DNA of 64,000 nt from [Flavobacterium] thermophilum (GCA_900450595.1 UGGS01000002.1:124001-188000), one strand, 5' to 3'. Positions 37,984-51,077 are shown, numbered from the stretch's first letter. The notes: generated by a model from the letters alone, not told the origin. Program-made: numbers and translations.

Positions 37984-38026
37984 TATGTTCACCACCTTTT
38001 CCCCTATATAAGACTCGATGTAATTA

Positions 38027-38053
38027 ATTCCACGCCTTTCGGCAATTTCCTTC
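38027..38053 (-). promoter_or_regulatory. Sigma-H promoter of spoVG
   Basis: GAAGGAAAT (38053-38045) and GTGGAAT (38033-38027) on the minus strand, 11 bp apart, fit the sigma-H consensus RNAGGAWWW-N11/12-RNNGAAT at every constrained position. An A/T-rich block lies upstream (about 38060-38090), where AbrB binds in B. subtilis. Confidence 0.8.
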
Positions 38054-38109
38054 CTTTTTCAAAAAATTTTTTTAGATTTCAGCAAGGGAAAAGATGGATG
38101 CGCCCCTCT

Positions 38110-38484
38110 TTATCGCACGAGGGCAACGACTTCGATTTCAACTAGGGCATCTTTCGGCAGCCGAGCCACCTCAACGCATGAGCGCGCTGGTTTATGGTTT
38201 GGGAAATATTGACTGTACACTTCGTTCATGGCCGCAAAATCATCCATGCTTTTTAAAAAAACGGTTGTTTTCACGACTGTGTCGAGTGAGGCGCCGGCGG
38301 CTTCCAGCACCGCTTTCAAATTTTGAAACACTTGATGCGTCTGCGCCTGAATGTCGCCTTTTACCATTTCCCCCTCTGGAGTGAGCGGAATTTGCCCGGA
38401 GCTGTAAACCATATTGTTGACGATGATCGCTTGCGAATACGGGCCGATCGCTTGCGGCGCATTGGTCGTTTCCACTTTTTTCAT
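38110..38484 (-). CDS. ridA: RidA family enamine/imine deaminase (YabJ)
   Basis: Hydrolyses reactive 2-aminoacrylate-type enamines; in Bacillus it is also needed for full PurR function. The 124-residue protein has the family signatures [23 protein letters not shown] and [21 protein letters not shown] with the catalytic arginine. It lies 47 bp after purR in the purR-ridA-spoVG order. Confidence 0.96.
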   Translation of the reverse strand: MKKVETTNAPQAIGPYSQAIIVNNMVYSSGQIPLTPEGEMVKGDIQAQTHQVFQNLKAVLEAAGASLDTVVKTTVFLKSMDDFAAMNEVYSQYFPNHKPARSCVEVARLPKDALVEIEVVALVR

Positions 38485-38531
38485 TGAAAGAAATCCCCTT
38501 TCTAAAGTTTTATAATCAGGCAGCAGGCTGC

Positions 38532-39353
38532 CTAAAAAAACGCTTTGTAATTGCCTTCCTTGACGGCGATCCGCTTTTCTTTCACGTCCACCGCCGACAG
38601 TTTGACGAGCGAGATGTACTCGTCGACAAGCCGCTCTTTTGCTTCCTCAGACTCAACGAGCACACCGATGCCGGAGACGTTGCCGTTAAACTCTTGCAAT
38701 AAGCTGACCATACCGTTGATCGTGCCGCCCGCTTTCATGAAGTCATCGACAATCAGCACGTTGGCTCCCTCCGCCAGGCTGCGCTTCGACAAAACCATTG
38801 TTTGGATGCGTTTGGACGAGCCGGATACGTAGTTGATGCTCACCATCGGCCCTTCCGTCACTTTATTGTCATGGCGGACAATCACAACCGGCACATACAA
38901 AAAATTGGCGATCGCATATGCGAGCGGAATTCCATTGGTGGCAATGGTCATGACGACATCCACCGGACGGTCGGCAAACATCGACGCATAAAGGCGGCCG
39001 ATTTTGTTCATAATACGGGGGTCGCCAAGAATGTCGGTCATATACAAATATCCGCCGGGAAGAAGCCGGTCCGGGCGCGACAATTGCTCGCACAAATAGG
39101 CGATCACTTCCTCCGCCTCCCCGGCAGCCATTTTCGGAATGTATTGCACGCCGCCGGCCGCGCCGGGCAGCGTCCGAACCGTCCCGATTCCTTGCTGCTC
39201 AAACGTTTGTTTAATAATCGTCAAGTCTTCGCTGATCGATGATTTGGCCGATTCGTACCGATCGGCAAAAAACGTCAGCGGAATGAGCTGATGTGGCCGT
39301 TCGAGAAGATAATGCGTCATATCGACTAAACGGCCGCTTCGCCTAAGCTTCAT
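38532..39353 (-). CDS. purR: Purine operon repressor PurR
   Basis: PRPP-responsive repressor of purine genes in Gram-positive bacteria. The 273 residues combine an N-terminal winged helix ([29 protein letters not shown], about 1-75) and a PRTase-fold effector domain whose PRPP motif is [16 protein letters not shown]. It does not act as an enzyme. A PurBox-like half-site lies just upstream, consistent with autoregulation. Order ispE-purR-ridA is conserved. Confidence 0.97.
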   Translation of the reverse strand: MKLRRSGRLVDMTHYLLERPHQLIPLTFFADRYESAKSSISEDLTIIKQTFEQQGIGTVRTLPGAAGGVQYIPKMAAGEAEEVIAYLCEQLSRPDRLLPGGYLYMTDILGDPRIMNKIGRLYASMFADRPVDVVMTIATNGIPLAYAIANFLYVPVVIVRHDNKVTEGPMVSINYVSGSSKRIQTMVLSKRSLAEGANVLIVDDFMKAGGTINGMVSLLQEFNGNVSGIGVLVESEEAKERLVDEYISLVKLSAVDVKEKRIAVKEGNYKAFF

Positions 39354-39365
39354 AGCCGACCTCCT

Positions 39366-39378
39366 AAAACCGAATATT
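39366..39378. promoter_or_regulatory. PurBox-like site upstream of purR
   Basis: AAAACCGAATATT (plus strand) matches the PurR box AWWWCCGAACWWT at all but one position. It lies about 13 bp upstream of the purR start and overlaps a TATAAT-like -10 read on the minus strand. Only one half-site is clear. Confidence 0.4.
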
Positions 39379-39408
39379 ATAAATTTATTTTAACAAAAAT
39401 GTACGTGT

Positions 39409-40281
39409 TTAATCAAGCGAATGCCGCTCCCCCAACAGCCTGACCGCAAACACTTGATCGCAAAAGCCCCGCAGTCCGTTATACACCCGCTGCATTCTCG
39501 AATCATGCTCGATCAGCCCAAACACTGTCGGCCCGCTTCCGCTCATCAGCACCGCATCAGCTCCGAACCGTTTCATTTGCTCTTTAATATGCGCAACTTC
39601 CGGATATTTTTTTAAGGTCACTTCCTCCAACACGTTGCCGACCAACCGGCAAATGCCCTCATAATCTTGCCGTTCGATCGCTTTCACCATTGCATCGACA
39701 TCCGGATGGCAGACATGCTCAAGCTGCAAATTTCGGTACACATCGGCCGTCGACACGCCAATTGGGGGCTTGGCCAACACCACCCAGCATGGCGGCGGCG
39801 ACGGGATGGGGGTGATGATTTCGCCGCGCCCGGTCGCCACAGCTGTTCCGCCGTAGACGCAAAACGCAACATCCGAGCCGATTTGCGCACCAAGCTCAGC
39901 CAATTCCCGGACGGTCAATCCGAGCTGCCAAAGCTTGTTGAGCCCGCGCAACGTTGCGGCCGCGTCGCTGCTTCCCCCTGCCAGGCCGGCCGCCACCGGA
40001 ATATGCTTCGTAATCGAAATGGCCACCCCTTGGCGGATCGAAAACGTCTCCTTCATCAGTTTCGCCGCCTGGTACGCCAAATTGCGGCAATCATCCGGCA
40101 CAAAGCGGTTTTGCGACACAATGCGGATCACATCCTCCTCAGGCAGCGGAATAAGCTCAATGCGGTCCGCCAAATCGATCGTCGTCATCACCATTTTCAC
40201 TTCATGGTAGCCATCGGGGCGTTTATAAAGAACATCAAGTGATAAATTAATTTTTGCCGGCGCTTTGATCGACAGCCTCAC
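39409..40281 (-). CDS. ispE: 4-diphosphocytidyl-2-C-methyl-D-erythritol kinase
   Basis: GHMP-family kinase of the MEP isoprenoid pathway. The 290 residues show [14 protein letters not shown] at the N-terminus, the ATP loop [22 protein letters not shown], and the C-terminal [12 protein letters not shown]. Length and motifs are standard. It is followed by purR after about 55 bp. Confidence 0.97.
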   Translation of the reverse strand: MRLSIKAPAKINLSLDVLYKRPDGYHEVKMVMTTIDLADRIELIPLPEEDVIRIVSQNRFVPDDCRNLAYQAAKLMKETFSIRQGVAISITKHIPVAAGLAGGSSDAAATLRGLNKLWQLGLTVRELAELGAQIGSDVAFCVYGGTAVATGRGEIITPIPSPPPCWVVLAKPPIGVSTADVYRNLQLEHVCHPDVDAMVKAIERQDYEGICRLVGNVLEEVTLKKYPEVAHIKEQMKRFGADAVLMSGSGPTVFGLIEHDSRMQRVYNGLRGFCDQVFAVRLLGERHSLD

Positions 40282-40449
40282 TCATCTTCACCTACTTCCA
40301 CGCACATTGATGATAAACGGCTTCTGGCCAGCCGCCTATCCGCCCGTTGTTTCCTATTTTCAGCGTTTTCCCGCGTGACATTCGCGCTTTTTTCATCAAC
40401 CCATTTTACCATATTACCATGTCCTGGTGCCGCCGCCAAACGATATATG

Positions 40450-40480
40450 TAAAAAGGGCGCCCCTGCTAGGGCACCCTTG
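40450..40480 (-). terminator. Terminator after sspF
   Basis: AAGGGTGCCC pairs with GGGCGCCCTT around TAGCAG and continues into TTTTTAC on the minus strand, 25 bp after the sspF stop codon. Confidence 0.88.
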
Positions 40481-40505
40481 CCGCAGCGCGCCATCGCCGC
40501 CGGCG

Positions 40506-40685
40506 CTATTCCGTTTTTCCGGCCAGCTGCCGTTCCGCCCGTTCAATCGCCAATCTTACCATGTTTCCTGCGTCTTTCGCGCGGATGGCTCCCCACCCTT
40601 CACGCTGCACGACATCGTAAAAGCCCAGCTCTTTTGCCAGCTCTTCTTTTAAGCGTTGCGACATAACCCCGCGGCGTCGACCCAA
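40506..40685 (-). CDS. sspF: Small acid-soluble spore protein SspF (alpha/beta-type)
   Basis: DNA-protecting spore protein family member, 59 residues. After the start it reads [25 protein letters not shown] and then [19 protein letters not shown], the alpha/beta-type SASP signature. The start by homology is TTG at 40685, nine bases after AAAGGGG; an internal ATG (40664) would remove the conserved GRRRGV. No convincing sigma-G promoter was found. It lies between veg and ispE as in Bacillus. Confidence 0.92.
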   Translation of the reverse strand: MGRRRGVMSQRLKEELAKELGFYDVVQREGWGAIRAKDAGNMVRLAIERAERQLAGKTE

Positions 40686-40878
40686 TGTCAGCAACCCCTT
40701 TCCATGTTCGTTGGCGTTAAGGCGCGAAACGTTGTGCAACCCGCCGGCGCAACAGCCGGCTGACTCGCCTGGTCATGGGGCAGATGAAAGGCGGCTGCGG
40801 CAGTTTTAGTATGAAGTGAGGAAGGCGGCTTTATGTCCGCCTATTTATGACAAAACAAAAAGCAGCAAACAAATTTGT

Positions 40879-41136
40879 CTACTGCCCCCCTGCTTGCTCA
40901 TCGTCCCAAAACGTCAGCTTTACGGTCTCTGTCAACACGTCGGCGTAGCTGAACGATACACGTTCAAACGAGTTTTCTTTTTGATCCAGTTCAATGACAA
41001 ATACCGATGGGTAAGTCTCCGCCAAAATGCCGCAACGCTCGATCATTTTTCTGCGTCCGCCGTTGGCCCGCAGCGTTAAACGTCTCCCGATATTAGAGTC
41101 CAGCGCTTTTTTAATATCGGATAAAGTTTTTGGCAT
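40879..41136 (-). CDS. veg: Veg protein, biofilm/sporulation-associated
   Basis: An 85-residue highly conserved small protein: [46 protein letters not shown]. In B. subtilis Veg stimulates biofilm matrix genes by interfering with SinR, and its promoter is among the strongest known. The start follows GTGAGGTGG. It is between yabG and sspF. Confidence 0.95.
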   Translation of the reverse strand: MPKTLSDIKKALDSNIGRRLTLRANGGRRKMIERCGILAETYPSVFVIELDQKENSFERVSFSYADVLTETVKLTFWDDEQAGGQ

Positions 41137-41160
41137 TCGTCATCCACCTCACTATTTGCA

Positions 41161-41189
41161 ATTATAACAAAGATGGTCTTCAAAGTCAA
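41161..41189 (-). promoter_or_regulatory. Strong sigma-A promoter of veg
   Basis: TTGACT (41189-41184) and perfect TATAAT (41166-41161) on the minus strand with a 17-bp spacer. An A/T-rich upstream block is consistent with an UP element. Confidence 0.88.
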
Positions 41190-41303
41190 AAAAATAAAAA
41201 TTATATCAGCGTGTTTTTATTGCTGTCAATGAATATTTTTCTACAATATCCTTCTTTTTATGTACCTTGTGGAACTTTTTTGTAAAAAATATGGCGAAAG
41301 ATA

Positions 41304-41336
41304 TAAAAAAACCGCCCGTCAATTGCGGCGGTTTTC
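41304..41336 (-). terminator. Terminator overlapping the yabG stop codon
   Basis: AACCGCC pairs with GGGCGGTT around GCAATTGAC and is followed by seven T on the minus strand. The yabG stop (41319-41321) lies in the loop. Confidence 0.85.
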
Positions 41337-42218
41337 CCCCCGTTCGTCGATCAGGCGAAACGGCATCCCGGTGCGGAGCACACCTTTCGTCTCGACTCCA
41401 CCCAGCCCTTTTTCCCCGGTCAGCGTGTTGCGAAGCACATCCCACACATCGACCGTTTCCGTAAACGGGGTAAAACTGAGACGAGAAACGATATAAACCG
41501 GATCTAAGGCGTGAATGTTGACCCGCGCCGGCGAACTGGCAAAATTCGCCCCCGCGCGGATGAGCGATTCAAAATGCGATTGGCAGGCGCCGGCGAAAAT
41601 GATGAGCTGATCGAGATGCGGCACTTTTTTGCGCGCTTCTTTCACTGTTTGAACAAAATGGCGTGAATGGCGGTACGCTTTCAAATCATGAAGCTTCCCT
41701 TTTGACTTTGAATACGAGTCATGACCGGTAATGACTAAAATATCCGGACGAAACTGCTCAATCAAGGAGCCGACTTTTTCCGGCATCTCGCTTTCCTCAC
41801 AGTAAACGCCGTGCACCGGCACCCCAATCCGTTCATACAAATCCATGCATTTGCGCAAATATAACGGGTCGCCGTCCAAATGAAGGACGCGTCCCGGAAT
41901 TTGAAAAAAATCTTTCTCCACCCGGTACCCGCCGGTTGCCCGATACTCGACTTTTTGCTTGATCATCTGATAATCTTGGCGAAACAGCCGGTATGACTGT
42001 TCAATCAGTTCGATTTCCCGCCTTTTTCGTTCTTGTTGCTCCCGCTCATCGATAATGACCAAGTCGCTGCACGGGGCGTCGGCCACAAGCCGCACGTCCT
42101 CGCCATATAAAATGGCTTCCCATTCCCCGTCCTTTTCTTTAAGGTCAATGACGCGGAACAATACGTCGCATTGGTAAGACTTGCGGGCGACAATATCGCC
42201 GATTTTGACGTCCATCAC
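41319..42218 (-). CDS. yabG: Sporulation-specific protease YabG
   Basis: Mother-cell protease that trims spore coat proteins for later cross-linking in B. subtilis. The 299-residue protein is full length for peptidase family U57, with VKIGDIVARKSY at the start, LVITGHDSYSKSKG, and IIFAGACQSHFES carrying the conserved cysteine and histidine. Start at the double ATG (42218 or 42215). Located between rsmA and veg as in Bacillus. Confidence 0.95.
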   Translation of the reverse strand: MMDVKIGDIVARKSYQCDVLFRVIDLKEKDGEWEAILYGEDVRLVADAPCSDLVIIDEREQQERKRREIELIEQSYRLFRQDYQMIKQKVEYRATGGYRVEKDFFQIPGRVLHLDGDPLYLRKCMDLYERIGVPVHGVYCEESEMPEKVGSLIEQFRPDILVITGHDSYSKSKGKLHDLKAYRHSRHFVQTVKEARKKVPHLDQLIIFAGACQSHFESLIRAGANFASSPARVNIHALDPVYIVSRLSFTPFTETVDVWDVLRNTLTGEKGLGGVETKGVLRTGMPFRLIDERGENRRN

Positions 42219-42307
42219 CGCTCACTCCATTGCATAATCGTTGTCATCCATACGATATGCAGACGCGGACAATAGGTGATAGACGCCTGTTTTCAGCTGC
42301 TGCGGCC

Positions 42308-43745
<1,438 letters not shown>

Positions 43746-43750
43746 CCCAT

Positions 43751-43806
43751 CATTGCAGAAACAGCGGAATGAGCGATTTTTCCTATTTCTGCAATGCCTC
43801 CTTTCC
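43751..43806 (-). promoter_or_regulatory. Hairpin between the rnmV Shine-Dalgarno and start codon
   Basis: On the minus strand GGAAAGGAGG is immediately followed by CATTGCAGAAA, a loop with an inner GGAA/TTCC pair, and TTTCTGCAATG, then ATGGG and the ATG. Folding the perfect 11-bp stem would bring the Shine-Dalgarno within about five bases of the start. Confidence 0.6.
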
Positions 43807-43943
43807 GGTAAAATAAAGGGTAGAGCGAACCGCCGCCGCTCCATGCCCCTATTTTTCAACTTTGTTGAAACTTTTTTCTGCATCAGACGTCTAATTAGAC
43901 AGATGGAGCAATACGCGCATTGTTGCGGCCCAATGCCATTATA

Positions 43944-43982
43944 GCGAAAAAAAGCAGAGGGGAAAAACCCCTCCGCTTGCAT
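43944..43982 (-). terminator. Rho-independent terminator after yabE
   Basis: AAGCGGAGGGG pairs with CCCCTCTGCTT around a short T loop and runs into TTTTTT on the minus strand, about 15 bp after the yabE stop codon. TATAAT directly downstream could be a -10 for rnmV. Confidence 0.9.
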
Positions 43983-43997
43983 TCTCCAATCGCCTTT

Positions 43998-45203
43998 CTA
44001 TGGCAGCACCCGTATTTTGACACGCTTTCTGCCCCAACGAAACGCATCCGACCGTTCCGGGAAAAACACGTCGATTTTATATCCGCGAATGCTTGAGCCG
44101 GTGTCAGCGGCAATGGCATATCCGTATCCTTCCACATACACCTTCGACCCGAGGGGGATGATGGACGGGTCGACGGCAATCACTTTGACGGAAGGATTTT
44201 GGCGCAAATTGATGCCTGTGCTCGTTATGCCTGAGCAACCCGCACAATAGGCGGTATAGGCGGTGGCGGTGACGTAAAACTCCTTCGCGGCTTGATCGGC
44301 GCCGCGCGAGGACGGCCGGCCGGATGATGCAACCGGGTGCACCGTTTTAGTGCCAATGGCGACAATGCGCGGTTTGCTCTCTTTTATCGTTCTTGTCGCC
44401 AGCAATTTGCGTGCCACTTCTTTGCCGTTTTCCAATGTCACTTCATACGTTTTTTCGATTTTTCCCTTTTCCCCGGGTGCAATGACGCGCCGCTCTCCTT
44501 TTGGCAGCGAATCGTCCCGCTTCGTCACCACGGCAAAGTCGACGGGCTCTTCCACTACATCGGTGACTTTTTTAATCCGAACGATGTAAACCGTCATCCC
44601 AGCTTTGACTGTTTCTTGCAAGGAAGGTTCAATTCGGTCCCATTGGCCCAACGAGATCCCTTGCTGTTTCAAAAAGTCAGCGACCGTAGTCGAAGTGGTC
44701 CATGCCTGTTGCTGTTTGCCGCCGACATTTAGGCGAACCGGAAACGCCCTTTCAATGCCGATGTTCATGCCTTTTTGAACTTTGGCGGAAAGCGACGGCG
44801 CCACTTTGTCATGCGGCCCGACTGCCACGTGTTGCGAACGGAGCAATTCCCCGACCGTATCGGCCGTCGTCCACACTTTTTTCTTTTTTCCATTGATCGT
44901 CAATGTCACTTCTTTGCTTGCTTCCCAAATGATGTGAAGATCGTCGGTGATCGGTGTATTTAGAGACGGATAGACGTAATCTTCCTTGCGAGGCTGAATG
45001 CCTTGTTCCTCAAGCAGTTCCTCCACATCCTTCGCATAAGTGCGGATTTCCTGCTTTTTTCCGTTGATCGTGAGCGTTACATCATCTTTGGCCATCTCGT
45101 AGCCGGCCACCCCTGTGGTTGCCGAGATGGCGAGAAATCCGCTCGCCGTAACGGTCGCATTTTTCCTCCATAAGTCCAGCCACTTTCTCCTGTTTGGCAA
45201 CAT
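43998..45203 (-). CDS. yabE: YabE: DUF348/G5/3D-domain cell-wall protein (Rpf-like)
   Basis: Secreted or membrane-anchored wall-active protein related to Sps/Rpf resuscitation factors. The 401 residues begin with a basic cytoplasmic stretch and one hydrophobic signal-anchor (about 17-36). Three DUF348 repeats follow (each with a V-TL-I/V-NGKK core), then a G5 domain (KVTDVVEEPVDF) and a C-terminal 3D domain with the three aspartates in VIAVDPSIIPLG, ADTGSSIRGYKIDVFF. That fold is a likely lytic transglycosylase. The ATG at 45203 follows AAGGAGG. Confidence 0.93.
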   Translation of the reverse strand: MLPNRRKWLDLWRKNATVTASGFLAISATTGVAGYEMAKDDVTLTINGKKQEIRTYAKDVEELLEEQGIQPRKEDYVYPSLNTPITDDLHIIWEASKEVTLTINGKKKKVWTTADTVGELLRSQHVAVGPHDKVAPSLSAKVQKGMNIGIERAFPVRLNVGGKQQQAWTTSTTVADFLKQQGISLGQWDRIEPSLQETVKAGMTVYIVRIKKVTDVVEEPVDFAVVTKRDDSLPKGERRVIAPGEKGKIEKTYEVTLENGKEVARKLLATRTIKESKPRIVAIGTKTVHPVASSGRPSSRGADQAAKEFYVTATAYTAYCAGCSGITSTGINLRQNPSVKVIAVDPSIIPLGSKVYVEGYGYAIAADTGSSIRGYKIDVFFPERSDAFRWGRKRVKIRVLP

Positions 45204-45400
45204 CGGAAACGCCTCCTTTTCCTCTGAAATCCCCTCTCCCTCTAACATGTACGCGCGAGCATACTCTATTATGCAGAAAATTCAGTGAAAAAGGAAGGAA
45301 GACTTGTCGACACGCGGTTGGTTCATATCGGCTGAATTTGTAGAATTTTATCGTCTTCGCCGCACCTTCGACAAGCCTCCCCGCTATTCGACGCCTAATT

Positions 45401-46171
45401 TTAGCGGTCGATGGCGAACAATTTTTTGGCATTTTCCGCCGTTGTTTCCGCTACTTCGGCAAAAGAAACGTTTTTAATTTCCGCGATGGCCTCGGCAACG
45501 TATTTGACATAGCTCGGCTCATTTCGTTTTCCACGGAAAGGGTGAGGCGTTAAGTACGGGCAATCCGTCTCGATTAACAAATGGCGGAGCGGAATTTCTT
45601 TCGCCACTTCTTTCGGCTTTTTCGCATTTTTAAACGTGACCGGGCCGCCAAGGGAAATGAAAAAGTTCATGTCAATGCATTGTTTGGCCACCTCAACGCT
45701 GCCGCTGAAACAATGCATAATCCCACCGACTTCAGCAGCGTTTTCCTCTTGCAAAATTTTTAAAATATCGGCTGTTGCCTCACGGTTATGGATGATGATC
45801 GGCAGCTTCACTTTTTTCGCCAGCGCGATTTGCCGGCGGAAAACGTCTTGCTGCACGTCTTTCGGCGATTTGTCCCAATGGTAATCGAGTCCCATCTCGC
45901 CGAGGGCCACCACTTTCGGATGGGCGGCGAGCTGTTCAATCATCTCCAAGTCGTCATCGGTCATGTCAATCGCATCGACCGGATGCCAGCCGACCGCTGC
46001 ATAAATAAACGGATATCGCTCAGCGAGCTCGATCGCCCGGTCAATCGTCGGCCGGTCAAACCCGACAACCACGATGTGCGAAACTCCTTCAGCGCGGGCG
46101 CGCTCGATCACTTGCTCCAAGTCTTCCTCATATTGGACGGCGTTCAAATGAGCATGAGTGTCAAAAAGCAT
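45401..46171 (-). CDS. yabD: TatD-family metal-dependent hydrolase (YabD)
   Basis: TIM-barrel metallohydrolase, a 3'-5' DNase in characterised TatD proteins. The 256 residues start MLFDTHAHLN with the HxH metal site and contain EMGLDYHWD, IIHNREA and LLIETDCPYLTPHPFRGKRNEPSYV. It lies between metG and yabE in the conserved order, about 133 bp after metG. Confidence 0.94.
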   Translation of the reverse strand: MLFDTHAHLNAVQYEEDLEQVIERARAEGVSHIVVVGFDRPTIDRAIELAERYPFIYAAVGWHPVDAIDMTDDDLEMIEQLAAHPKVVALGEMGLDYHWDKSPKDVQQDVFRRQIALAKKVKLPIIIHNREATADILKILQEENAAEVGGIMHCFSGSVEVAKQCIDMNFFISLGGPVTFKNAKKPKEVAKEIPLRHLLIETDCPYLTPHPFRGKRNEPSYVKYVAEAIAEIKNVSFAEVAETTAENAKKLFAIDR

Positions 46172-46265
46172 ACGAAGTCCCTCTTTTCCACCTTGATGTT
46201 AAGTGTAGCATAGAAATTGGTTACGTATGTCACAACTCAGTAACATTTCCATTACAAAATAGCAA

Positions 46266-46299
46266 CAAGGAGGTGTCAACGACGACACCCCCTCATCCG
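46266..46299 (-). terminator. Hairpin terminator after metG
   Basis: GGGGGTGTC and GACACCTCC pair around GTCGTT, then CTTGTTGCTATTTT on the minus strand, just past the metG stop codon. The T run is interrupted. Confidence 0.65.
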
Positions 46300-46304
46300 T
46301 TGCA

Positions 46305-48550
<2,246 letters not shown>

Positions 48551-48579
48551 TTGACGCATAATGGAAACACTGATATGAT
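48551..48579 (+). promoter_or_regulatory. abrB promoter
   Basis: TTGACG (48551-48556) and TATGAT (48574-48579) with a 17-bp spacer, about 70 bp upstream of the abrB start. It is the only promoter clearly driving a plus-strand host gene here. Confidence 0.85.
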
Positions 48580-48595
48580 TAGGGTGTAGGAAATT

Positions 48596-48612
48596 TGTCG
48601 AATATTGACGAA
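48596..48612 (+). promoter_or_regulatory. Two Spo0A boxes downstream of the abrB promoter
   Basis: TGTCGAA (48596-48602) and TGACGAA (48606-48612) both match the 0A box TGNCGAA exactly and lie about 15-30 bp downstream of the expected start site, the same position at which Spo0A~P represses abrB in B. subtilis. Confidence 0.85.
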
Positions 48613-48649
48613 TAAACGACAAAAATCATTGCGGAGAGGAGAGCAGACG

Positions 48650-48943
48650 ATGAAATCGACGGGGATCGTACGTAAAGTCGATGAGTTGGGCCGTGTCGTC
48701 ATCCCGATTGAGTTGCGCCGTACGCTGGACATTAACGAAAAGGATGCATTGGAGATTTATGTCGATGACGATCGCATCATTTTGAAAAAATATAAGCCGA
48801 ATATGACATGCGTCGTCACGGGGGAAGTATCGGACGACAACTTTAAATTAGCGGGCGGCAAAATCATTTTAAGCCGCGAAGGCGCGGAAATTTTGCTGCA
48901 GGAAATCCGCCAGCATTTGCAAGAAGCGGCGGACAACGAGTAA
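48650..48943 (+). CDS. abrB: Transition-state regulator AbrB
   Basis: Represses stationary-phase genes during growth. The 97-residue protein has the swapped-hairpin DNA-binding domain (MKSTGIVRKVDELGRVVIPIELRRTLDINEKDALEIYVD, residues 1-50) and a C-terminal tetramerisation part with GGKIILSREGAEILLQEIRQ. The ATG follows GCGGAGAGGAG. Spo0A~P repression is implied by the boxes upstream. It is convergent with rsmI. Confidence 0.96.
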   Translation: MKSTGIVRKVDELGRVVIPIELRRTLDINEKDALEIYVDDDRIILKKYKPNMTCVVTGEVSDDNFKLAGGKIILSREGAEILLQEIRQHLQEAADNE

Positions 48944-48982
48944 AAAAAGAGTTTCTCTGGTTTCAGAGAAACTCTTTTTTTT
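48942..48982. terminator. Bidirectional terminator between abrB and rsmI
   Basis: AAAAAAAGAGTTTCTCT pairs perfectly with AGAGAAACTCTTTTTTT around GGTTTC, giving a U tract in both directions. The rsmI stop codon and its last residues KKEFL are encoded inside the stem. Confidence 0.92.
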
Positions 48983-49871
48983 CTTGCTGCTGATGGTACT
49001 GTTGATAGACGTCGCGTTTGGACATATGCCGATCAGCCGCTGCCTGCTTTGCGGCTTCTTTTACGGAAAGGCCCTGCTCTTGAACATAATAGTCGACATG
49101 TTCGACAATCGACAGCGGCTGCCACCATGCCCCCTCCTCTTGCATGGCTTCATGTCCACCGCCGCGCGCCCCTTCGACAATGAGGCAAAATTCGCCGCGG
49201 ATGTCCGCCGTCTCGGCCCAAGCAACCGCCTCGCTCAAATCGCCGCGGATGAATTCCTCAAACCGTTTCGTCAGCTCACGGCAAAGAGCAATGCGCCGTT
49301 CACCGAACACGTCGTACATGACAGCAAGCGTTTCTTTCAAGCGATGGGGCGCCTCATAAAAAATCAACGTTTCCCGCGCTGTTTTCAACGACAGCAGCTG
49401 CTCTCGTTTTTCTTTTTTCGACCGGTCCAAAAAACCGACGAACAAAAAACGCTCCGTTGGCAGCCCGGAGGCGACGAGCGCCGTCACTGCCGCGTTGGCT
49501 CCGGGAAGCGGCACGACGCGGCACCGTTCATCCAGTGCAGCAGCAACAAGCTCATAGCCAGGGTCGGAAATGCCGGGCATGCCGGCGTCGCTCACCAGCG
49601 CCACCGTTTTCCCTTCTTTCAGCCATTCGACAAGCTGCCGGCCGCTCGCATATTTATTGTGTTCATGGTAGCTGACGAGCGGCGTATGAATGTCGAAATG
49701 CGACAACAGCTTTTTCGTCTGCCTTGTGTCTTCCGCAGCGATCACGTCCGCCTCCCGCAGGATCCGCACAGCCCGAAACGTCATATCGTCCAAATTGCCG
49801 ATCGGCGTCGGCACGATGTATAGCGTTCCTTGTTTATCCCGGTCAGCAAAGCTTTTTTGGTGCCAAAGCAT
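48963..49871 (-). CDS. rsmI: 16S rRNA 2'-O-methyltransferase RsmI
   Basis: Methylates the 2'-OH of C1402 in 16S rRNA. The 302 residues show LYIVPTPIGNLDDMTFRAVRILREADVIAAEDTRQTKKLL and SDAGMPGISDPG, then IIFYEAPHRLKETL and ELTKRFEE. It lies only 15 bp after trmN6, so yazA, which sits between them in B. subtilis, is absent here. Confidence 0.96.
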   Translation of the reverse strand: MLWHQKSFADRDKQGTLYIVPTPIGNLDDMTFRAVRILREADVIAAEDTRQTKKLLSHFDIHTPLVSYHEHNKYASGRQLVEWLKEGKTVALVSDAGMPGISDPGYELVAAALDERCRVVPLPGANAAVTALVASGLPTERFLFVGFLDRSKKEKREQLLSLKTARETLIFYEAPHRLKETLAVMYDVFGERRIALCRELTKRFEEFIRGDLSEAVAWAETADIRGEFCLIVEGARGGGHEAMQEEGAWWQPLSIVEHVDYYVQEQGLSVKEAAKQAAADRHMSKRDVYQQYHQQQEKKEFL

Positions 49872-49886
49872 CCGTCTCCCGCCCCT

Positions 49887-50636
49887 TTACGATGAAATGA
49901 TGCCGTATAGAATGCGCTTCGTTTCTTCGGTATATTCATCATCCTCGCCATACACGATGAGCGGGGGCAACACTTTTAAGTCCGGGTTCGCATCTTTCAT
50001 CCCCTCGATTAAAATCATGTTCGCTTCTTTGCCCGCTTTTGGATATACAAACCGAAGCCGTTTCGGCTCAAGCCGGTATCGGCGCATAAACGTCACAAGG
50101 TCGGACAGCCGTCCAGGCCGATGGACGAACGCCGCCTTTCCGCCTTGTTTCAGCAGCTGGCTGCTGACACGAACGACATCCTCCAGCGTGCAGTAAATTT
50201 CATGGCGAGCGATGGCAAAATGTTCATTTTTGCTTAGCTCCTCTCGGCCGACAGTCGGAAAATACGGAGGGTTGCATGTGACAACATCATACTGGCTGTA
50301 GCCGATGCGCTGCGGCGCCTCTTTAATGTCACCGTGTATGATTTCAATTTGTCCTTCAAGTCCGTTGTATGCGACGCTCCGCCTCGCCATGTCGCAAAGC
50401 CGCTCCTGAATTTCGATGCCGATAATCTTCCCCTTTGTCCGCCGGCTTAACAGCAGCGGGATGACCCCATTGCCTGTGCATAAATCGACAATCTTCCCCT
50501 TTTGAATCGGCATGTAGGCAAAATGGGCAAGCAGCACGGCATCAAGGGAAAAGGAAAACACAGACGGACTTTGGATAATGCGAAGCTCCTCATTGAGCAA
50601 ATAATCGAGTCGTTCATCTGCGTACAATTCCACCAT
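49887..50636 (-). CDS. TrmN6-type tRNA (adenine) methyltransferase (YabB)
   Basis: SAM-dependent N6-adenine methyltransferase of the TrmN6/YfiC group, expected to act on A37 of tRNA-Val. The 249 residues have [20 protein letters not shown] (SAM) and the catalytic [11 protein letters not shown]. The ATG at 50636 ([14 protein letters not shown]) follows GGAGG. The substrate is inferred from the family. Confidence 0.9.
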   Translation of the reverse strand: MVELYADERLDYLLNEELRIIQSPSVFSFSLDAVLLAHFAYMPIQKGKIVDLCTGNGVIPLLLSRRTKGKIIGIEIQERLCDMARRSVAYNGLEGQIEIIHGDIKEAPQRIGYSQYDVVTCNPPYFPTVGREELSKNEHFAIARHEIYCTLEDVVRVSSQLLKQGGKAAFVHRPGRLSDLVTFMRRYRLEPKRLRFVYPKAGKEANMILIEGMKDANPDLKVLPPLIVYGEDDEYTEETKRILYGIISS

Positions 50637-50698
50637 TTTGCGCACAATCCTCCATAGAAAAAAATAACCTTTCCGAAATGGAAAGGGGAGCACTGCCT

Positions 50699-51061
50699 TT
50701 ATTTTTTGTTCAAAAACGACAAGCAAAACAAACAATCGCCTTCCGTGCGAACGCTTCCGTAGTGGACGTGGCAAATATGGAATCCTTCTTGGTAAAGGCG
50801 TGCCAAATTGTCATACCCTTCGCCAATGTCAAGCAGCTTTTTGCCCTGTTTCGTTTCTTTTTTCTTCTCCTCATCCCATGCTTCCGACATCTGCTCGAGC
50901 CGCCGGCGCAAATGGGCGTTTTCAATCTGCAGCTGATGGTTCTCCTCGAGAAGTTCTGATACGCGTTGCTTCAGCTGCACAAGCTCACGGTAAAAATGGC
51001 TCAGCTGCTCCTCCATATTGGCCACCAATTGAAACACTTCTTTTTTGTCTACCTTTTCCAC
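50699..51061 (-). CDS. yabA: DNA replication initiation control protein YabA
   Basis: Negative regulator of DnaA that also binds DnaN. The 120-residue protein starts [11 protein letters not shown], with a leucine-zipper coiled coil (about 12-60; [31 protein letters not shown]). The C-terminal zinc domain holds FHICHVHYG and DCLFCLSF. The start is GTG at 51061 after GGGGTGGGG; a longer GTG start at 51091 would overlap ricT more. Located between ricT and trmN6, as in Bacillus. Confidence 0.93.
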   Translation of the reverse strand: MEKVDKKEVFQLVANMEEQLSHFYRELVQLKQRVSELLEENHQLQIENAHLRRRLEQMSEAWDEEKKKETKQGKKLLDIGEGYDNLARLYQEGFHICHVHYGSVRTEGDCLFCLSFLNKK

Positions 51062-51077
51062 ATGGCCCCACCCCAAA

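Noticed and set aside
44702..45432. Frames opposite or out of phase with yabE
   Set aside because: No homologues and no ribosome-binding sites; yabE accounts for the region.
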